Source: Kiritimatiellia bacterium (GTDB lineage Bacteria > Verrucomicrobiota > Kiritimatiellia > RFP12 > UBA1067). From it: DNA of 64,000 bases. The stretch covers positions 1 to 64,000 of the forward strand of contig JAFQYM010000002.1 in the NCBI GenBank assembly GCA_017406465.1, given 5' to 3'. Positions within the stretch are counted from its first letter, which is position 1. Each line of letters opens with the position of its first letter. The position numbers were made by a program, and so were the translations under genes. Shown in pieces: positions 16,674 through 25,319 of this stretch. The notes beneath the pieces were generated by a model that saw only the letters and a program-made list of their open reading frames with translations, searched no databases and was not told the origin of the DNA.

Positions 16674-16750
16674 GGACCGGTAGCTCAGTCGGTCAGAGCG
16701 GGGGACTCATAATCCCTTGGTCGTGGGTTCAAGTCCCGCCCGGTCCACCA
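16674..16750 (+). tRNA. tRNA with CAT anticodon, probably tRNA-Ile2 (lysidine type)
   Basis: 77 nt with encoded CCA. Acceptor GGACCGG/CCGGTCC, D-arm TAGCTCAGTCGGTCAGAGC, anticodon loop CTCATAA and T-loop TTCAAGT all fold. The body (GACTCATAATC...CTTGGTCG...GGTTCAAGTCC) is closer to known tRNA-Ile2(CAU) than to elongator tRNA-Met. Initiator tRNA is excluded because the 1-72 pair is G-C. Identity between Ile2 and elongator Met is not certain from sequence alone. Confidence 0.85.
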
Positions 16751-16762
16751 ACGGCGAATCGT

Positions 16763-17224
16763 TTACTGCACGATAATCTGCCGCGATTCGTAATGCCCTG
16801 GCTGCCACACGCGAACGACTGTGCCGTTAGGCTGAATCTGATCAACGTATGTGCCTGGAACCCAGACCTGCTGCGTCGTATAGACAGGCGTCGTCACTAC
16901 AGGCGTGGTAACCACAGGAGCCGCGACGACAGGAGTTGTGATGACGCGCGGGCCGATGATCGCATCAGTCAAGACTCCGCCAACAACCCCTCCGACGAAC
17001 CCAGGCCAGAAATGACGCCCGCCATGACCCCAACCGCTGTGATGATGGTGGTGGTGCATTGGAGGAGGCATCGGGCGGTGGTGCATCATTGGCGCGGGGC
17101 CTCTACCGAAGCCGCCGTGATGGCCAAAGCCGCCGCGCGGACCGCCGAAGCCAGGGCCAGGACGAGCCATAAGCGTTCCCGCCGCCAGAACTGCGCCAAA
17201 TACAAGTATAAGTTTCTTGTTCAT
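16763..17224 (-). CDS. Exported Gly/His/Pro-rich envelope protein
   Basis: 153 residues: signal peptide (MNKKLILVFGAVLAAGTLMA), a low-complexity Gly/His/Pro segment (FGHHGGFGRGPAPMMHHRPM; a run of six His), a short Gly-rich hydrophobic stretch (FVGGVVGGVLTDAIIG), Val/Thr/Pro repeats (TTPVVAAPVVTTPVVTTPVY) and a C-terminal VWVPGTY...WQPGHYESR motif like the YXWQ/WVPGHY repeats of small envelope proteins. The His-rich part could bind metal. AAAGGAAAG precedes the ATG. Its 3' end lies 12 nt from the tRNA on the other strand. Confidence 0.75.
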   Translation of the reverse strand: MNKKLILVFGAVLAAGTLMARPGPGFGGPRGGFGHHGGFGRGPAPMMHHRPMPPPMHHHHHHSGWGHGGRHFWPGFVGGVVGGVLTDAIIGPRVITTPVVAAPVVTTPVVTTPVYTTQQVWVPGTYVDQIQPNGTVVRVWQPGHYESRQIIVQ

Positions 17225-17300
17225 TTTGTCTTTCCTTTCTCCGCTTTTGCGGTCACGTGAAGATAGGGCATAAGTTCCGCAAAAACTGACAAAGATTTTT

Positions 17301-17888
17301 CTATTTTTTTATGCGATCCCATTTCTTCCAACTTTCACGCATAAATTTGATAGAACGTGAAAATATCTGGTCAACATTCGCCGCAGACGACACATCGAGG
17401 AAGTCCTTTATCTCTTCGCTCGAAAGGAAAAAGCGCGTTTTAAGAAGGTGTATGTAGCACCTCTCAGGGTCTTCGTTCCAAAGCAAACGGAAGAAGTATA
17501 GCGTCATGCGCCACACCTCAAGCCGGATTGTCTCCTTGTCTTGAGTTGGAAGCGCCAGCGCCTCGCCTTCGCCCTCCGCATCTGGATGTGCGCCCTCAAT
17601 GGAAATCTCGCCGTGCTTGTTTGGGTCGGCATTGAGGACATAGCCGCGAACATAGCGCTTGAGCCAGCCCTCGAAGCTGCCGTCGCCGCGATATAGGTCA
17701 ATCTTGCCCTTACCGATCATGTCGTCGAAGAGCATCCCCATCAGATCGCCAGCCGTCAGCGAGAAACGCTCCATCATGTCGGCCGAGCGCATCGACTTCG
17801 ACTCGGGTTCGACGACGCGCTCCCAGACGAGCTTCCATCCCTCGTCCTTGCCGTCCTTAACAAGCTGCCACCATGTCTTGTCGTCCAT
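17301..17888 (-). CDS. Sigma-70-like factor, divergent
   Basis: 195 residues. Residues 30-85 (FSLTAGDLMGMLFDDMIGKG ... GSFEGWLKRYVRGYVLNAD) resemble sigma region 2 as found in ECF factors (compare DP.D..Q..F / F..WL...). The C-terminal third (HLLKTRFFLSSEEIKDFLDV ... DQIFSRSIKFMRES) could be region 4 but is poorly conserved. AGGAG lies 7 nt before the ATG at 17888. An earlier ATG that overlaps the stop of the preceding gene has no ribosome site. It forms a two-gene unit with the 105-residue protein upstream. Confidence 0.55.
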   Translation of the reverse strand: MDDKTWWQLVKDGKDEGWKLVWERVVEPESKSMRSADMMERFSLTAGDLMGMLFDDMIGKGKIDLYRGDGSFEGWLKRYVRGYVLNADPNKHGEISIEGAHPDAEGEGEALALPTQDKETIRLEVWRMTLYFFRLLWNEDPERCYIHLLKTRFFLSSEEIKDFLDVSSAANVDQIFSRSIKFMRESWKKWDRIKK

Positions 17889-17899
17889 CTCTCCACTCC

Positions 17900-18217
17900 T
17901 CATTCGAACGTCGGCACGCCGGGAACGGGCTTAAGCCCCTTGCGGTGCAGCCAAATCGGAACGGAATGCTTGCCGGCGACAAACTCGGCGAACGTCATAG
18001 ACGCCGAACCGTCGACCACGGAAAGTTCCTTTCCGGCGAACTCAAAGACCGCCGACTTTATCCTGTTACCATCGTCATCGACAATTGTGATATCGAGAGG
18101 AGTCTCAGCGACAGCCCCTGGTGGAAACACAATGGTCGCCCTCCAGCGCAAGGACTCGTCCTTCGTAGGATGCGAGCGGAACGTGAATGCTATTCTCTTG
18201 TCGGGCGGCGTTTTCAT
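17900..18217 (-). CDS. 105-residue protein paired with the sigma-like gene
   Basis: Start set at the ATG at 18217, one base from the predicted transcription start (box at 18225-18233); the open frame upstream of the promoter is ignored. The protein is mostly beta (LRWRATIVFPPGAVAETPLD; DDDGNRIKSAVFEFAGKELS) and ends WLHRKGLKPVPGVPTFE. No family is recognised. As the first gene of a pair with a sigma-like factor it could be a regulator of it, but nothing in the sequence shows this. Confidence 0.6.
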   Translation of the reverse strand: MKTPPDKRIAFTFRSHPTKDESLRWRATIVFPPGAVAETPLDITIVDDDGNRIKSAVFEFAGKELSVVDGSASMTFAEFVAGKHSVPIWLHRKGLKPVPGVPTFE

Positions 18218-18224
18218 GGCGTAG

Positions 18225-18233
18225 ATTATACCA
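18225..18233 (-). promoter_or_regulatory. Extended -10 (TGGTATAAT), leaderless start
   Basis: TATAAT, 7 nt, then ATG at 18217. It lies just past the stop of the Tat-exported gene upstream, giving the sigma-like pair its own promoter. Confidence 0.65.
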
Positions 18234-18267
18234 AAAGCCGTGGCGTTGTGCACCATCAGGGCTTCAT

Positions 18268-19200
18268 CTATCCGCGGCCCCAGCGGTCCTCGCCGTGGGC
18301 GCGGATCCACTGCTTCGCCAGGTTCACCGCCGGGACGTCCAGCGCCGCCGAGTATGTGGGGTGGAAGATGAGCCCCGTCACCACCTCCTCGCGGAGAAGC
18401 CTCTCGGCGAACTCAAGCTGCATCTCCATGCGGCTCGCCGGGACAGGCTCCCCAAGCGTGTAGTCCCACATGTACACGCCCATCAGAAGGCTCTTATCCG
18501 GGCCGATGAAGTCGCGCATTCGCCGTACGGAACCCTCGTGCTGGCCGAGGTTCTTCGAATGCCAGCACCAGAAGCTCGTCTCGTCGCACATGTCAATATA
18601 TGGCTTGAATTCGGGCTTGATGCCGTCCTGGTCGGAATAGACCACTATCGAGAGGCGGAGGTCGTTCTCGTGAAGGCGGTCGGCGATCTTCTTCACCACG
18701 TCCTCGGTCTGCGTGTGCGCCTTCACGGCGAAGAAGTCGTCCAGAAACCCGCCCGTGAAGTTCGGGAAGGCGGGCTTTATCTCGTTGATCGCCCAGTCAA
18801 GCTTGTCCCAGACGGTGCCGTTGCCGCCGTCGGTTATGCCGAAGGCGAAGCGCTTGAGCTGGTGGAACTGCTCGATGTAGTCGCCCCACGGATGGTCAGG
18901 CATGTTGCCCCATCGGATGAAGCAGTCGTTGGGAATGCCCATGAGCCTGCACCCCTCCGCCTGCTCCACGGTCGGGCCCTCCCACTTGCGCCCGCTGCTC
19001 TTCTTGAAGCCGGACTTGTGGCACATCTGGGCGTGGTGCCCCCACATCCACAGCCGGTCGCGGATCGTTGGCCCGTAGAAGGACGACCCCTGGAAAATGG
19101 ACCGACATCCCGCTGCGGACGCCACGGCCGAGGCGGCGGCGATCTCGCCGAGGAAGTCTCTGCGACTGACGCCGCCGTTCATCGTTTCCGTCTTGTCCAT
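18268..19200 (-). CDS. Tat-exported TIM-barrel-like protein, probable glycoside hydrolase
   Basis: 310 residues. The N-terminus has a Tat signal (SRRDFLGEIAAASAVASAAG) ending in a Cys, so it may be a lipoprotein. The body has motifs typical of secreted TIM barrels (GGFLDDFFAVKAHTQ, LRLSIVVYSDQDG, CDETSFWCWHSKNLGQHEGS, LLMGVYMWDYTLGEPVP) with several acidic residues at strand ends that could be catalytic. No specific GH family is identified. The gene lies 26 nt downstream of the CE15-GH16 gene, in an operon with it. Confidence 0.65.
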   Translation of the reverse strand: MDKTETMNGGVSRRDFLGEIAAASAVASAAGCRSIFQGSSFYGPTIRDRLWMWGHHAQMCHKSGFKKSSGRKWEGPTVEQAEGCRLMGIPNDCFIRWGNMPDHPWGDYIEQFHQLKRFAFGITDGGNGTVWDKLDWAINEIKPAFPNFTGGFLDDFFAVKAHTQTEDVVKKIADRLHENDLRLSIVVYSDQDGIKPEFKPYIDMCDETSFWCWHSKNLGQHEGSVRRMRDFIGPDKSLLMGVYMWDYTLGEPVPASRMEMQLEFAERLLREEVVTGLIFHPTYSAALDVPAVNLAKQWIRAHGEDRWGRG

Positions 19201-19226
19201 GCTTTCTCTATGAGCGGCGGATCAGC

Positions 19227-21155
19227 TTATTGGCAACGCCAGTGGCGGAAATACTGGACGGAAAACGTCTGCGGGAGATCGGCCTTGTCGGGCTCGCCGA
19301 CCCAGCCGTACATGATCTCGCAGTCGAAAGTCACGTGCATCGGCCTGTGGAAGTGGTCGTTCGGACGCGAGAACATCTCCACCCCGTCCGCGTACCACTT
19401 CATCTCCTTCTCCGTCCAGAGGAATCCGTACTCGTGGTAGCCGTCGGCAAAATCGAAGTCGACCTTTTTGCGGCTCGACTTTTCGGGAAGATTCTCGACG
19501 CTGCCGAGGACGCGGCCTTCAAGATACGGCGTGCCGAGGCGGTGGACAGTGTTGTAGAACGCGCGCGCGCAATCGGACTTCTTAGATCCCTCCTTGCCGA
19601 AGATCTCGAAGATGTCGATCTCCTCGGAGAAGTCGCCGGGGCGATACTTCTTCTTCGGCTCGTCCGAAAGCGGATCGTACAGCCAGAACGCGTTGCACAC
19701 CGCCGCCTTCATCGACTTCGCGCGGCATTCGTAGTAGCCGTAGAACGTCTTCTTCTTCGACTTCACGATCGCCGTCGCGTATGTGTCGAAGCCGCGGGCG
19801 AGATTGTCCGCCGTTTTCTCGTCCTCCCTCAAAAGCCGTGCCTTCAGCCTAAGCTCCCCTTTCGCGACGTCGACGTTGTCGCGCGAGAAAAGGAACCCGC
19901 TGCGCCGCCCCTGGAACGACTCAACCCAGTCGTCCCACTTCGAGCGGTCGAGCATTTCGCCCTCGAATTCGTCGCTCGCCTGCTCGTCAAACACAAACTG
20001 GCATCCAGCATCCGCCAGCGGGCATTCGAAAGTCGGCTCCCGTCCGTCGACTGTCTGCGGAGGAGTCTTTGCAACACCCTTCCAGTGATTTTCCGCATGA
20101 GTAAGGTAGATGTTCCAGTCAAAAAGCCCGAGATCGTGCTTCCCCTCGTGGCAGTGGTACGAGACACACGACGGATCCTTCCACGCCGCGCGGGCGAGCT
20201 CCGTCGCCTTGCGCTCGCCCTCGGGACCAGCCCAGTCGTCCGTACTGCCCGAGCCAACAGCCAAAAGGCGCGGTGCGACGCAGGACATAAGCTCGTGCTG
20301 GTCGAACGGCATCTCGCGCTCGCGGTTGACCCACAGCGTATAGTCAAGGCAGAACCAGTACTGGAACGTGCGGACGATTTGCGCGATGTGTTCGGACTTA
20401 GGAAGATCAAGATGGTTGAGCTTTGCGCCGGCGCAGCCTGAGCCATTCACGCAGACGCACGCGAAGCGCGGGTCGGTGACTGCCGTCCAGAGCGCGGTCT
20501 TTCCGCCGCGGGAATGCCCTACGACGGCGACCTTCTTCGAGTCTATCTCGGGTACGGTCTCAAGCCAGTCGAGCGCACGGCTCGCGCCCCACGCCCACGC
20601 CGAAATCGTTCCCCACAGCTTCGGGTTTCGGTAAGACCCCTGCTTCTCGAAGGCCTCGAACACGCCTTTCGTGTTGCCGGTATTGTAGTCAGGCGCGACA
20701 TCCCAAGTGTAGAACGAGACGGCCGCGAAGCCGCGCTTCACGATTTCCTCGACGGGGAAGAAGTCGCTCTTCTTCTCGCGCTCGGGGTCGCAGTTCGCCT
20801 TGTAGTCGCGGTTGCAGATAAGAAGGAACGCCGGAACAGGCCCCTTCGCATCGGCCGGCACAAACACCGTCACGGGAAACGAATTAGTCCCAAACGAACC
20901 GCCGTAGACGATGCGAACTTGCTTGCGCACCATCTTGCCGCCTGGCATAAGCTTGTCGTCCGAAATCTTCTCGAACTTGAGAAGCGGCGGCTTCTCGGCC
21001 TCCTCCGGGCGCCGCCCGAACTCATTGTCCGCGAAGAACGCGACGATTTCATCGCGCGACTTCTCGCCGATTGCGTTAATCCGCGTCTCCGCCGCGCACG
21101 CCGCGAGCGCGGCGACCGCGCCTACGGCGAACGGCAACATTCCTTTCATCACCAT
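19227..21155 (-). CDS. Exported CE15-type esterase fused to GH16-type glucanase
   Basis: 642 residues with a signal peptide (MVMKGMLPFAVGAVAALAAC). Residues 30-390 form an alpha/beta hydrolase of the glucuronoyl-esterase (CE15) type, with the nucleophile motif VGHSRGGKTALW near 213 and a late His in HEGKHDLGLFDW. Residues 400-640 are a GH16 jelly roll with the catalytic signature EEIDIFEIFG near 510 and YGYYECRAKSM before it. The esterase would remove a uronate or acyl ester and the GH16 part cut a beta-glucan or galactan. AAAGGAAAT precedes the ATG, and a promoter lies at 21178-21186. Upstream in-frame codons are not translated from this promoter. Confidence 0.8.
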   Translation of the reverse strand: MVMKGMLPFAVGAVAALAACAAETRINAIGEKSRDEIVAFFADNEFGRRPEEAEKPPLLKFEKISDDKLMPGGKMVRKQVRIVYGGSFGTNSFPVTVFVPADAKGPVPAFLLICNRDYKANCDPEREKKSDFFPVEEIVKRGFAAVSFYTWDVAPDYNTGNTKGVFEAFEKQGSYRNPKLWGTISAWAWGASRALDWLETVPEIDSKKVAVVGHSRGGKTALWTAVTDPRFACVCVNGSGCAGAKLNHLDLPKSEHIAQIVRTFQYWFCLDYTLWVNREREMPFDQHELMSCVAPRLLAVGSGSTDDWAGPEGERKATELARAAWKDPSCVSYHCHEGKHDLGLFDWNIYLTHAENHWKGVAKTPPQTVDGREPTFECPLADAGCQFVFDEQASDEFEGEMLDRSKWDDWVESFQGRRSGFLFSRDNVDVAKGELRLKARLLREDEKTADNLARGFDTYATAIVKSKKKTFYGYYECRAKSMKAAVCNAFWLYDPLSDEPKKKYRPGDFSEEIDIFEIFGKEGSKKSDCARAFYNTVHRLGTPYLEGRVLGSVENLPEKSSRKKVDFDFADGYHEYGFLWTEKEMKWYADGVEMFSRPNDHFHRPMHVTFDCEIMYGWVGEPDKADLPQTFSVQYFRHWRCQ

Positions 21156-21177
21156 ATTGCAATTTCCTTTGGGAAGA

Positions 21178-21186
21178 ATTATACCA
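21178..21186 (-). promoter_or_regulatory. Extended -10 (TGGTATAAT)
   Basis: It leads the CE15-GH16 operon with a leader of about 16 nt that holds AAAGGAAA. Confidence 0.65.
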
Positions 21187-21228
21187 TAAATCCATTGACG
21201 CCGCGAGCTGGCGCTTTGCATCGCACTA

Positions 21229-21237
21229 TGGTATAAT
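21229..21237 (+). promoter_or_regulatory. Extended -10 (TGGTATAAT)
   Basis: Drives the 21264 gene; the leader holds AAAGGAG. It is divergent from the promoter 43 bp away, so both may answer to one regulator. Confidence 0.65.
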
Positions 21238-21263
21238 CACGGCACAAAGGAGAATCATAAGGC

Positions 21264-21956
21264 ATGAACACCATAAGACTGGCTACAGCCGCGGCAATGG
21301 CGGCCCTCGCTGGCACGCTCATGGCGGAGAGCACCGTAGTTGACGTGGACTTCTCGCGCGGCAAATGGAACAAGGACGACTTCACCGCCGTGAAAAGCTG
21401 GCGCTTCGGCTATCTCGGCGTCTTCGACCAGCTCGACGACGCGATAGTGAACAGATGCCCAGACAAGAGCGGCGAGGAGATATTCAAGAAGCACTCGAAC
21501 GACGTATACGCCGCTATCGTGCACAAGACGCGGCTAAGTCTAGGGACTACTGTCTCGTCCACGATGATGTTCGACCACCGCATGGCCCCCATCGTCGTGT
21601 TCGCGCACGAACTCGGCGCAGCAGCGGACGGTACGCCGGAATTCCGCGAACACTGGGAGGCATGCCTCTTCGACAAGGGCGTCAACCTGTGGCACCATAC
21701 GTTCGTGGAAGGCAAGCAGAAGTGGAGTCTCGCCGCGTCGATGCGGCTTCCAGAAAAAGAACGCTTCAAGCCGAACGTCAAGTATTCGCTTTCGGTCAAG
21801 GTGTTCAAGGACAGTCATGGCCTGAAATGCGTGGAGATCTCGTGCGGCGGCTATTCCTTCACCCACGAGGACCAGACGCTGCCGGACGACTTCGTTGCCG
21901 GCGTAATCGGATGCGAAGGACGGAACTTCTTCTACGACTTCAAGGCCGTAAAGTGA
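21264..21956 (+). CDS. Exported beta-sandwich protein, function unknown
   Basis: 230 residues with a signal peptide (MNTIRLATAAAMAALAGTLM). The mature part alternates short beta strands with conserved-looking aromatics (VKSWRFGYLGVFDQLDD, NLWHHTFVEGKQKW, GLKCVEISCGGYSF) and reads like a concanavalin/LamG-type jelly roll. No catalytic pair is identified, so it may be a carbohydrate-binding partner of the divergent CE15-GH16 enzyme. Confidence 0.6.
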   Translation: MNTIRLATAAAMAALAGTLMAESTVVDVDFSRGKWNKDDFTAVKSWRFGYLGVFDQLDDAIVNRCPDKSGEEIFKKHSNDVYAAIVHKTRLSLGTTVSSTMMFDHRMAPIVVFAHELGAAADGTPEFREHWEACLFDKGVNLWHHTFVEGKQKWSLAASMRLPEKERFKPNVKYSLSVKVFKDSHGLKCVEISCGGYSFTHEDQTLPDDFVAGVIGCEGRNFFYDFKAVK

Positions 21957-21970
21957 CGCCAGCCAACTGA

Positions 21971-22780
21971 TCAGGCGGTGCGGCCGACGAGCTTTTCCGA
22001 CAGCGACTTCAGAAAAGCCGTGTCGCCGGGAAGCCCCTCGAGCGCGGCGACTGCGGCGGCTGTAGTCTCGCGAACGAGCGCCTCGGTCTTCTCGCGTGAA
22101 TACGGCGAGTCGCCGTCGAGAAGATCGTCTTCGTACTGAAACGCGAGCCCAAGATTGAGCGCGAATGTGCGAAGCTTCTCTACGCTCGCCGCATCGCCGC
22201 CGCCCGCGAGCGCGCCCATCGCCGCCGCCGCGACAAAGAGATCGGCGGTTTTGTGGGTGTAGACAAAGTTTACCAAATCCATGGGCAAGGGTGCGGGACC
22301 GCCCGAGGTCCCGTCCGTTCCACTCTCCCGCTTCAAATCCTCTACCTGTCCCTGCACAACGCCGACGCCCGCAGCGCCAAGCGCCGCAATTATGCCAGCG
22401 ACGTTGCGCGGCGCATTTGCCGCGGCCTTGAACGCAAGCGCCTGAAGCGCATCGCCCGCAAGAATCGCGTTCGCCTCGCCGAACTTCGCCCATACCGAGG
22501 GTTTCCCGCGTCGCTCCGTGTCGTTGTCCATCGCGGGAAGATCGTCGTGGACAAGCGTGTAGTTGTGGAGAAGCTCTATCGCCGCCGCGGGATAACGCGC
22601 GTCCTCCGCCTTGCCGCCTACCGCGACTGCGCTCGCCAGGCAAATGAGCGGACGAATCCTCTTGCCGCCAGTGCCGACGGCATAGCGCATCGCCTCGCTC
22701 AGCTCGGCAGGGCGCTCCCCTTCCTTAGGCAACACCTCGTCGAGCGTCCTCTCGATTATGGCAAGGAATTCTTCCTTCAT
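21971..22780 (-). CDS. ispA: Polyprenyl synthase (farnesyl/geranylgeranyl diphosphate synthase)
   Basis: 269 residues. It makes prenyl diphosphates from IPP and allylic substrate for carriers and quinones. Family motifs are complete: GGKRIRPL, first Asp-rich motif LVHDDLPAMDND (DDxxxxD, bacterial FPPS type), GDALQALAF, QGQVEDLK, HKTADL and second Asp-rich motif FQYEDDLLDG. The ATG overlaps the stop of the FAD-oxidoreductase gene (ATGA). Product chain length cannot be fixed by sight. It is the last gene of an operon begun by purN. Confidence 0.9.
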   Translation of the reverse strand: MKEEFLAIIERTLDEVLPKEGERPAELSEAMRYAVGTGGKRIRPLICLASAVAVGGKAEDARYPAAAIELLHNYTLVHDDLPAMDNDTERRGKPSVWAKFGEANAILAGDALQALAFKAAANAPRNVAGIIAALGAAGVGVVQGQVEDLKRESGTDGTSGGPAPLPMDLVNFVYTHKTADLFVAAAAMGALAGGGDAASVEKLRTFALNLGLAFQYEDDLLDGDSPYSREKTEALVRETTAAAVAALEGLPGDTAFLKSLSEKLVGRTA

Positions 22781-24651
22781 TCAACTCTCCCCTTGACGCT
22801 TTCCTCGTGATGCTTCTTGATGTCGGGATCAAGAGACTGCTGGACGTTATAGTCCTGGCGCGGATGCTTCTTCCCGTCACCGACTCCTTTCGTCATGAGC
22901 TCTTTAAGCTCGTCAAGGTGCGTCGTGTAGACGTCGCGCGGATTGCAGCCGTGCTTTTTGCAGATGCTCGCCGCCATGCCGACGACCTCGCCCATCATTC
23001 CGTGCGTGCGCATAAGCCGAGTCGTGCCAAGCGCGATGTGAGTGACGGAGATGTCACGACCAGCCATGAAGAGGTTCGGCACGTTCCGCGAATAGAAGCA
23101 GCGGTAGGGGATTGGATATGGCCAGATTTTCTCGTTGAGCGAATTGGCCTGAAACGGCTCGCCCTCGAACTTCGACTCCTCCGCCGTCTTCGGCAGATGC
23201 AAGTCGATCGTCCATGTCGCCACACAGGTTCCGTCCGGCTGGACGTCCCTGTTCCTGAGGTGGTTCTGGTCGAGGATAAAATCCCCCATGAGCCGACGCG
23301 ACTCGCGTCGGCCGGCGTTGTAGGCGACCCACTTGAGTTCCTTGTCCGCGAACTCCGCGCTTTTCGAGTAGCCGTTCTTGACGAACGCCCAGTTCGAGTA
23401 CGCGACGAGGAGACCGTAGTCGCGGATGTACTCGCCCTCCGCAATCTGGTCGCGGCCGAGTCCCGCCTCCCAGAACCAGTCGCCGCGGAGGTGCGGCGAG
23501 CAGTTCTCCTCTTTGAACGTCTTGAGCATCCACGGCCGCACGGGAAACGCCGCGTCGCCCTCTGCCTTGCCGGCGTTCCACTGCACCGACGAGCCCATCG
23601 TGATCATGTCCGCCTTCTCGGGCGCGCCGGGCTCGTTCGTCTCGCCCTTCGCCTCGCGCCCCATGCGGAAGTCTGCGCCGGCGGCAAAGCCGAGGTTGCC
23701 ATCACCCGTGCAATCCACGAAGTTCACTGCCTCGAACCAGGTCGCAACGCCAGTCTTGGTATTGATGGATCGAACAGAAAGGATGCGCCCCATTTCGTTT
23801 GTCTTCACTTCGTTCACATGCTCGTTGAGGAATAGGCGTATGTTCCTCTCCGCCTTGATTATCGCGAGCTTCCTCTCGTCCTCGTAGTTCGCGGCATCCC
23901 TTGCGTTGCCGCCGTTTCTCGGGCCGAACTCCAAGAGGACATCGCCGAGCCGCGGATACGGCGGCAGGTTCTGGTAGGAACTCAGGTGGACGCGCACCTC
24001 GGACGAGTTGTTCCCGCCGAGAATGGGGCGGTCGTGGACAAGCGCGACGGAAAGTCCGAGGCGCGCGGCCGAGACCGCCGTGCATATTCCCGCTATGCCG
24101 CCTCCAACCACGCAGAGGTCGAACTTGGGCAGAGGTATGGGCTGGGCGATGACCGAAGGAGGGCGCGGCCCATTGAGAATGCTGGTCGGCTGCGGATTCG
24201 TCGTGAAGCAGATCGCGTCGACGCGTCCGTCAAAACCATCGCAGTCGTGTAGCGCCAGCGTGTTCTTGCCGCCCTTGAGCGTCACATCGTCCGCCTTGAC
24301 CCACAGCCATTCGCCCTTCCCCTGGCAGCCGAGCAAGTTCGGCAGCTTCTTGCCGTTGATTATGAGGTTGAAAGTGCCAGCGCCAATGTCGGGGTGCCAG
24401 AACGAAGTCCAGTTCTTCGTTCGCACCCAGACGTTGTATCTGCCGCCGGCAACTACGAACTTCGTCCTCGCGTCTGCAACGGGCTTGCCGAGTCCGTGCG
24501 CGAGGAGATAAGGCGAGCCCATCTGGTCCATAAACTGCGTATTGTTCACCCAGCCGCCCCAGTCGTCGAACGACTCGGCCTCGATGACCACCGTCTCCGC
24601 CTGCGCAGCAATCGCCGCAACAAGCCCCAAAAGCAACAATGACTTTTTCAT
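22777..24651 (-). CDS. Exported FAD-dependent oxidoreductase with N-terminal CBM-like domain
   Basis: 624 residues. A signal peptide (MKKSLLLLGLVAAIAAQA) is followed by a beta-sandwich of about 140 residues (VVIEAESFDDWGGW ... GGKNTLALHDCDGFDGRVDA) like CBM35-type modules. The rest is an FAD_oxidored (PF12831-like) domain with dinucleotide motif CVVGGGIAGICTAVSAARLG, then LGGNNSSEVRVH, VDCTGDGNLGF and a C-terminal FAD contact GRDISVTHIALGTTRLM. Such enzymes are common near polysaccharide-degradation genes; the substrate is unknown. It begins 3 nt after purN, with AGGAT within the purN end as ribosome site. Confidence 0.8.
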   Translation of the reverse strand: MKKSLLLLGLVAAIAAQAETVVIEAESFDDWGGWVNNTQFMDQMGSPYLLAHGLGKPVADARTKFVVAGGRYNVWVRTKNWTSFWHPDIGAGTFNLIINGKKLPNLLGCQGKGEWLWVKADDVTLKGGKNTLALHDCDGFDGRVDAICFTTNPQPTSILNGPRPPSVIAQPIPLPKFDLCVVGGGIAGICTAVSAARLGLSVALVHDRPILGGNNSSEVRVHLSSYQNLPPYPRLGDVLLEFGPRNGGNARDAANYEDERKLAIIKAERNIRLFLNEHVNEVKTNEMGRILSVRSINTKTGVATWFEAVNFVDCTGDGNLGFAAGADFRMGREAKGETNEPGAPEKADMITMGSSVQWNAGKAEGDAAFPVRPWMLKTFKEENCSPHLRGDWFWEAGLGRDQIAEGEYIRDYGLLVAYSNWAFVKNGYSKSAEFADKELKWVAYNAGRRESRRLMGDFILDQNHLRNRDVQPDGTCVATWTIDLHLPKTAEESKFEGEPFQANSLNEKIWPYPIPYRCFYSRNVPNLFMAGRDISVTHIALGTTRLMRTHGMMGEVVGMAASICKKHGCNPRDVYTTHLDELKELMTKGVGDGKKHPRQDYNVQQSLDPDIKKHHEESVKGRVE

Positions 24652-24654
24652 GGA

Positions 24655-25269
24655 TTATCCTATCCTGACCCTTCTGCCTTCAACGCGGTACTTGCCCGAC
24701 GCGAGGATGTTGAGCGCCTCTGGGAACGCGATGTGCTCCTGCACCTGGATTCGCGCGTGGAGGGTCTCGGGCGTGTCGTCTTCGAGGACTGGCACCGCCT
24801 TCTGAACGATGATGGGACCAGAGTCCGTTCCTGCGTCGACGAAGTGTACCGTGACTCCCGCGACCTTGCAACCGTAGTCGAGCGCCTGGGTCCAGCTGTG
24901 GACGCCGGGGAACGCGGGGAGAAGCGCAGGGTGGATATTGAGCACGCGGTTCGGGAACGCAGCGAGAAGCTTGGGCTTGACGATACGCATGAAGCCAGCG
25001 AGGACGACAGTGTCGACACCTGCGCCCTTCAGAAGCTCGATGCAGCGATCTTCCGCAGGGCCTTCAAGTTTAGTCTTCCACGGCGCGCAGTCGAGATACT
25101 GGCACGGAATGTTGTGCTTCTTCGCGCGATCGAGGATTTTCGCGTCCGCGACATCGGCAAGGACGAGCTTGATTTCCGCATCGAGCGTGCCCGCTTCGAT
25201 AGCGTCGACTATTGACTGCATGTTCGAGCCCGCACCGGACCCGAGAACACCGAGGTGTAATTTGCTCAT
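24655..25269 (-). CDS. purN: Phosphoribosylglycinamide formyltransferase
   Basis: 204 residues. Transfers formyl from 10-formyl-THF to GAR in purine synthesis. Motifs: GSGAGSNMQSI (phosphate loop), AGFMRIVKPKLL, catalytic Asn-His in NIHPALLPAFPG and Asp in VDAGTDSGPIIVQ. Length is normal. The ATG at 25269 is exactly the predicted transcription start, so the mRNA should be leaderless. It is the first gene of a unit with the FAD oxidoreductase and polyprenyl synthase. Confidence 0.95.
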   Translation of the reverse strand: MSKLHLGVLGSGAGSNMQSIVDAIEAGTLDAEIKLVLADVADAKILDRAKKHNIPCQYLDCAPWKTKLEGPAEDRCIELLKGAGVDTVVLAGFMRIVKPKLLAAFPNRVLNIHPALLPAFPGVHSWTQALDYGCKVAGVTVHFVDAGTDSGPIIVQKAVPVLEDDTPETLHARIQVQEHIAFPEALNILASGKYRVEGRRVRIG

Positions 25270-25275
25270 GTGCGA

Positions 25276-25284
25276 ATTATACCA
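25276..25284 (-). promoter_or_regulatory. Extended -10 (TGGTATAAT), fully leaderless purN
   Basis: Six nucleotides (TCGCAC) separate TATAAT from the ATG, so +1 is predicted at the A of ATG. Confidence 0.7.
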
Positions 25285-25290
25285 AATTCA

Positions 25291-25319
25291 GCGGCTCTTG
25301 CGCGAGCGCCGCCCCTACT
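25291..25319. repeat. TAGGGGCG palindromic repeat upstream of purN
   Basis: On the minus strand TAGGGGCGGCGCTCGCGC can pair with the following GAGCCGC. It lies at the -35 side of the purN promoter and after the stop of the DUF4143 gene. Confidence 0.45.

Noticed and set aside
16674..16750. Initiator tRNA-fMet
   Set aside because: The first acceptor pair is G-C and the anticodon stem lacks three consecutive G-C pairs at the loop.
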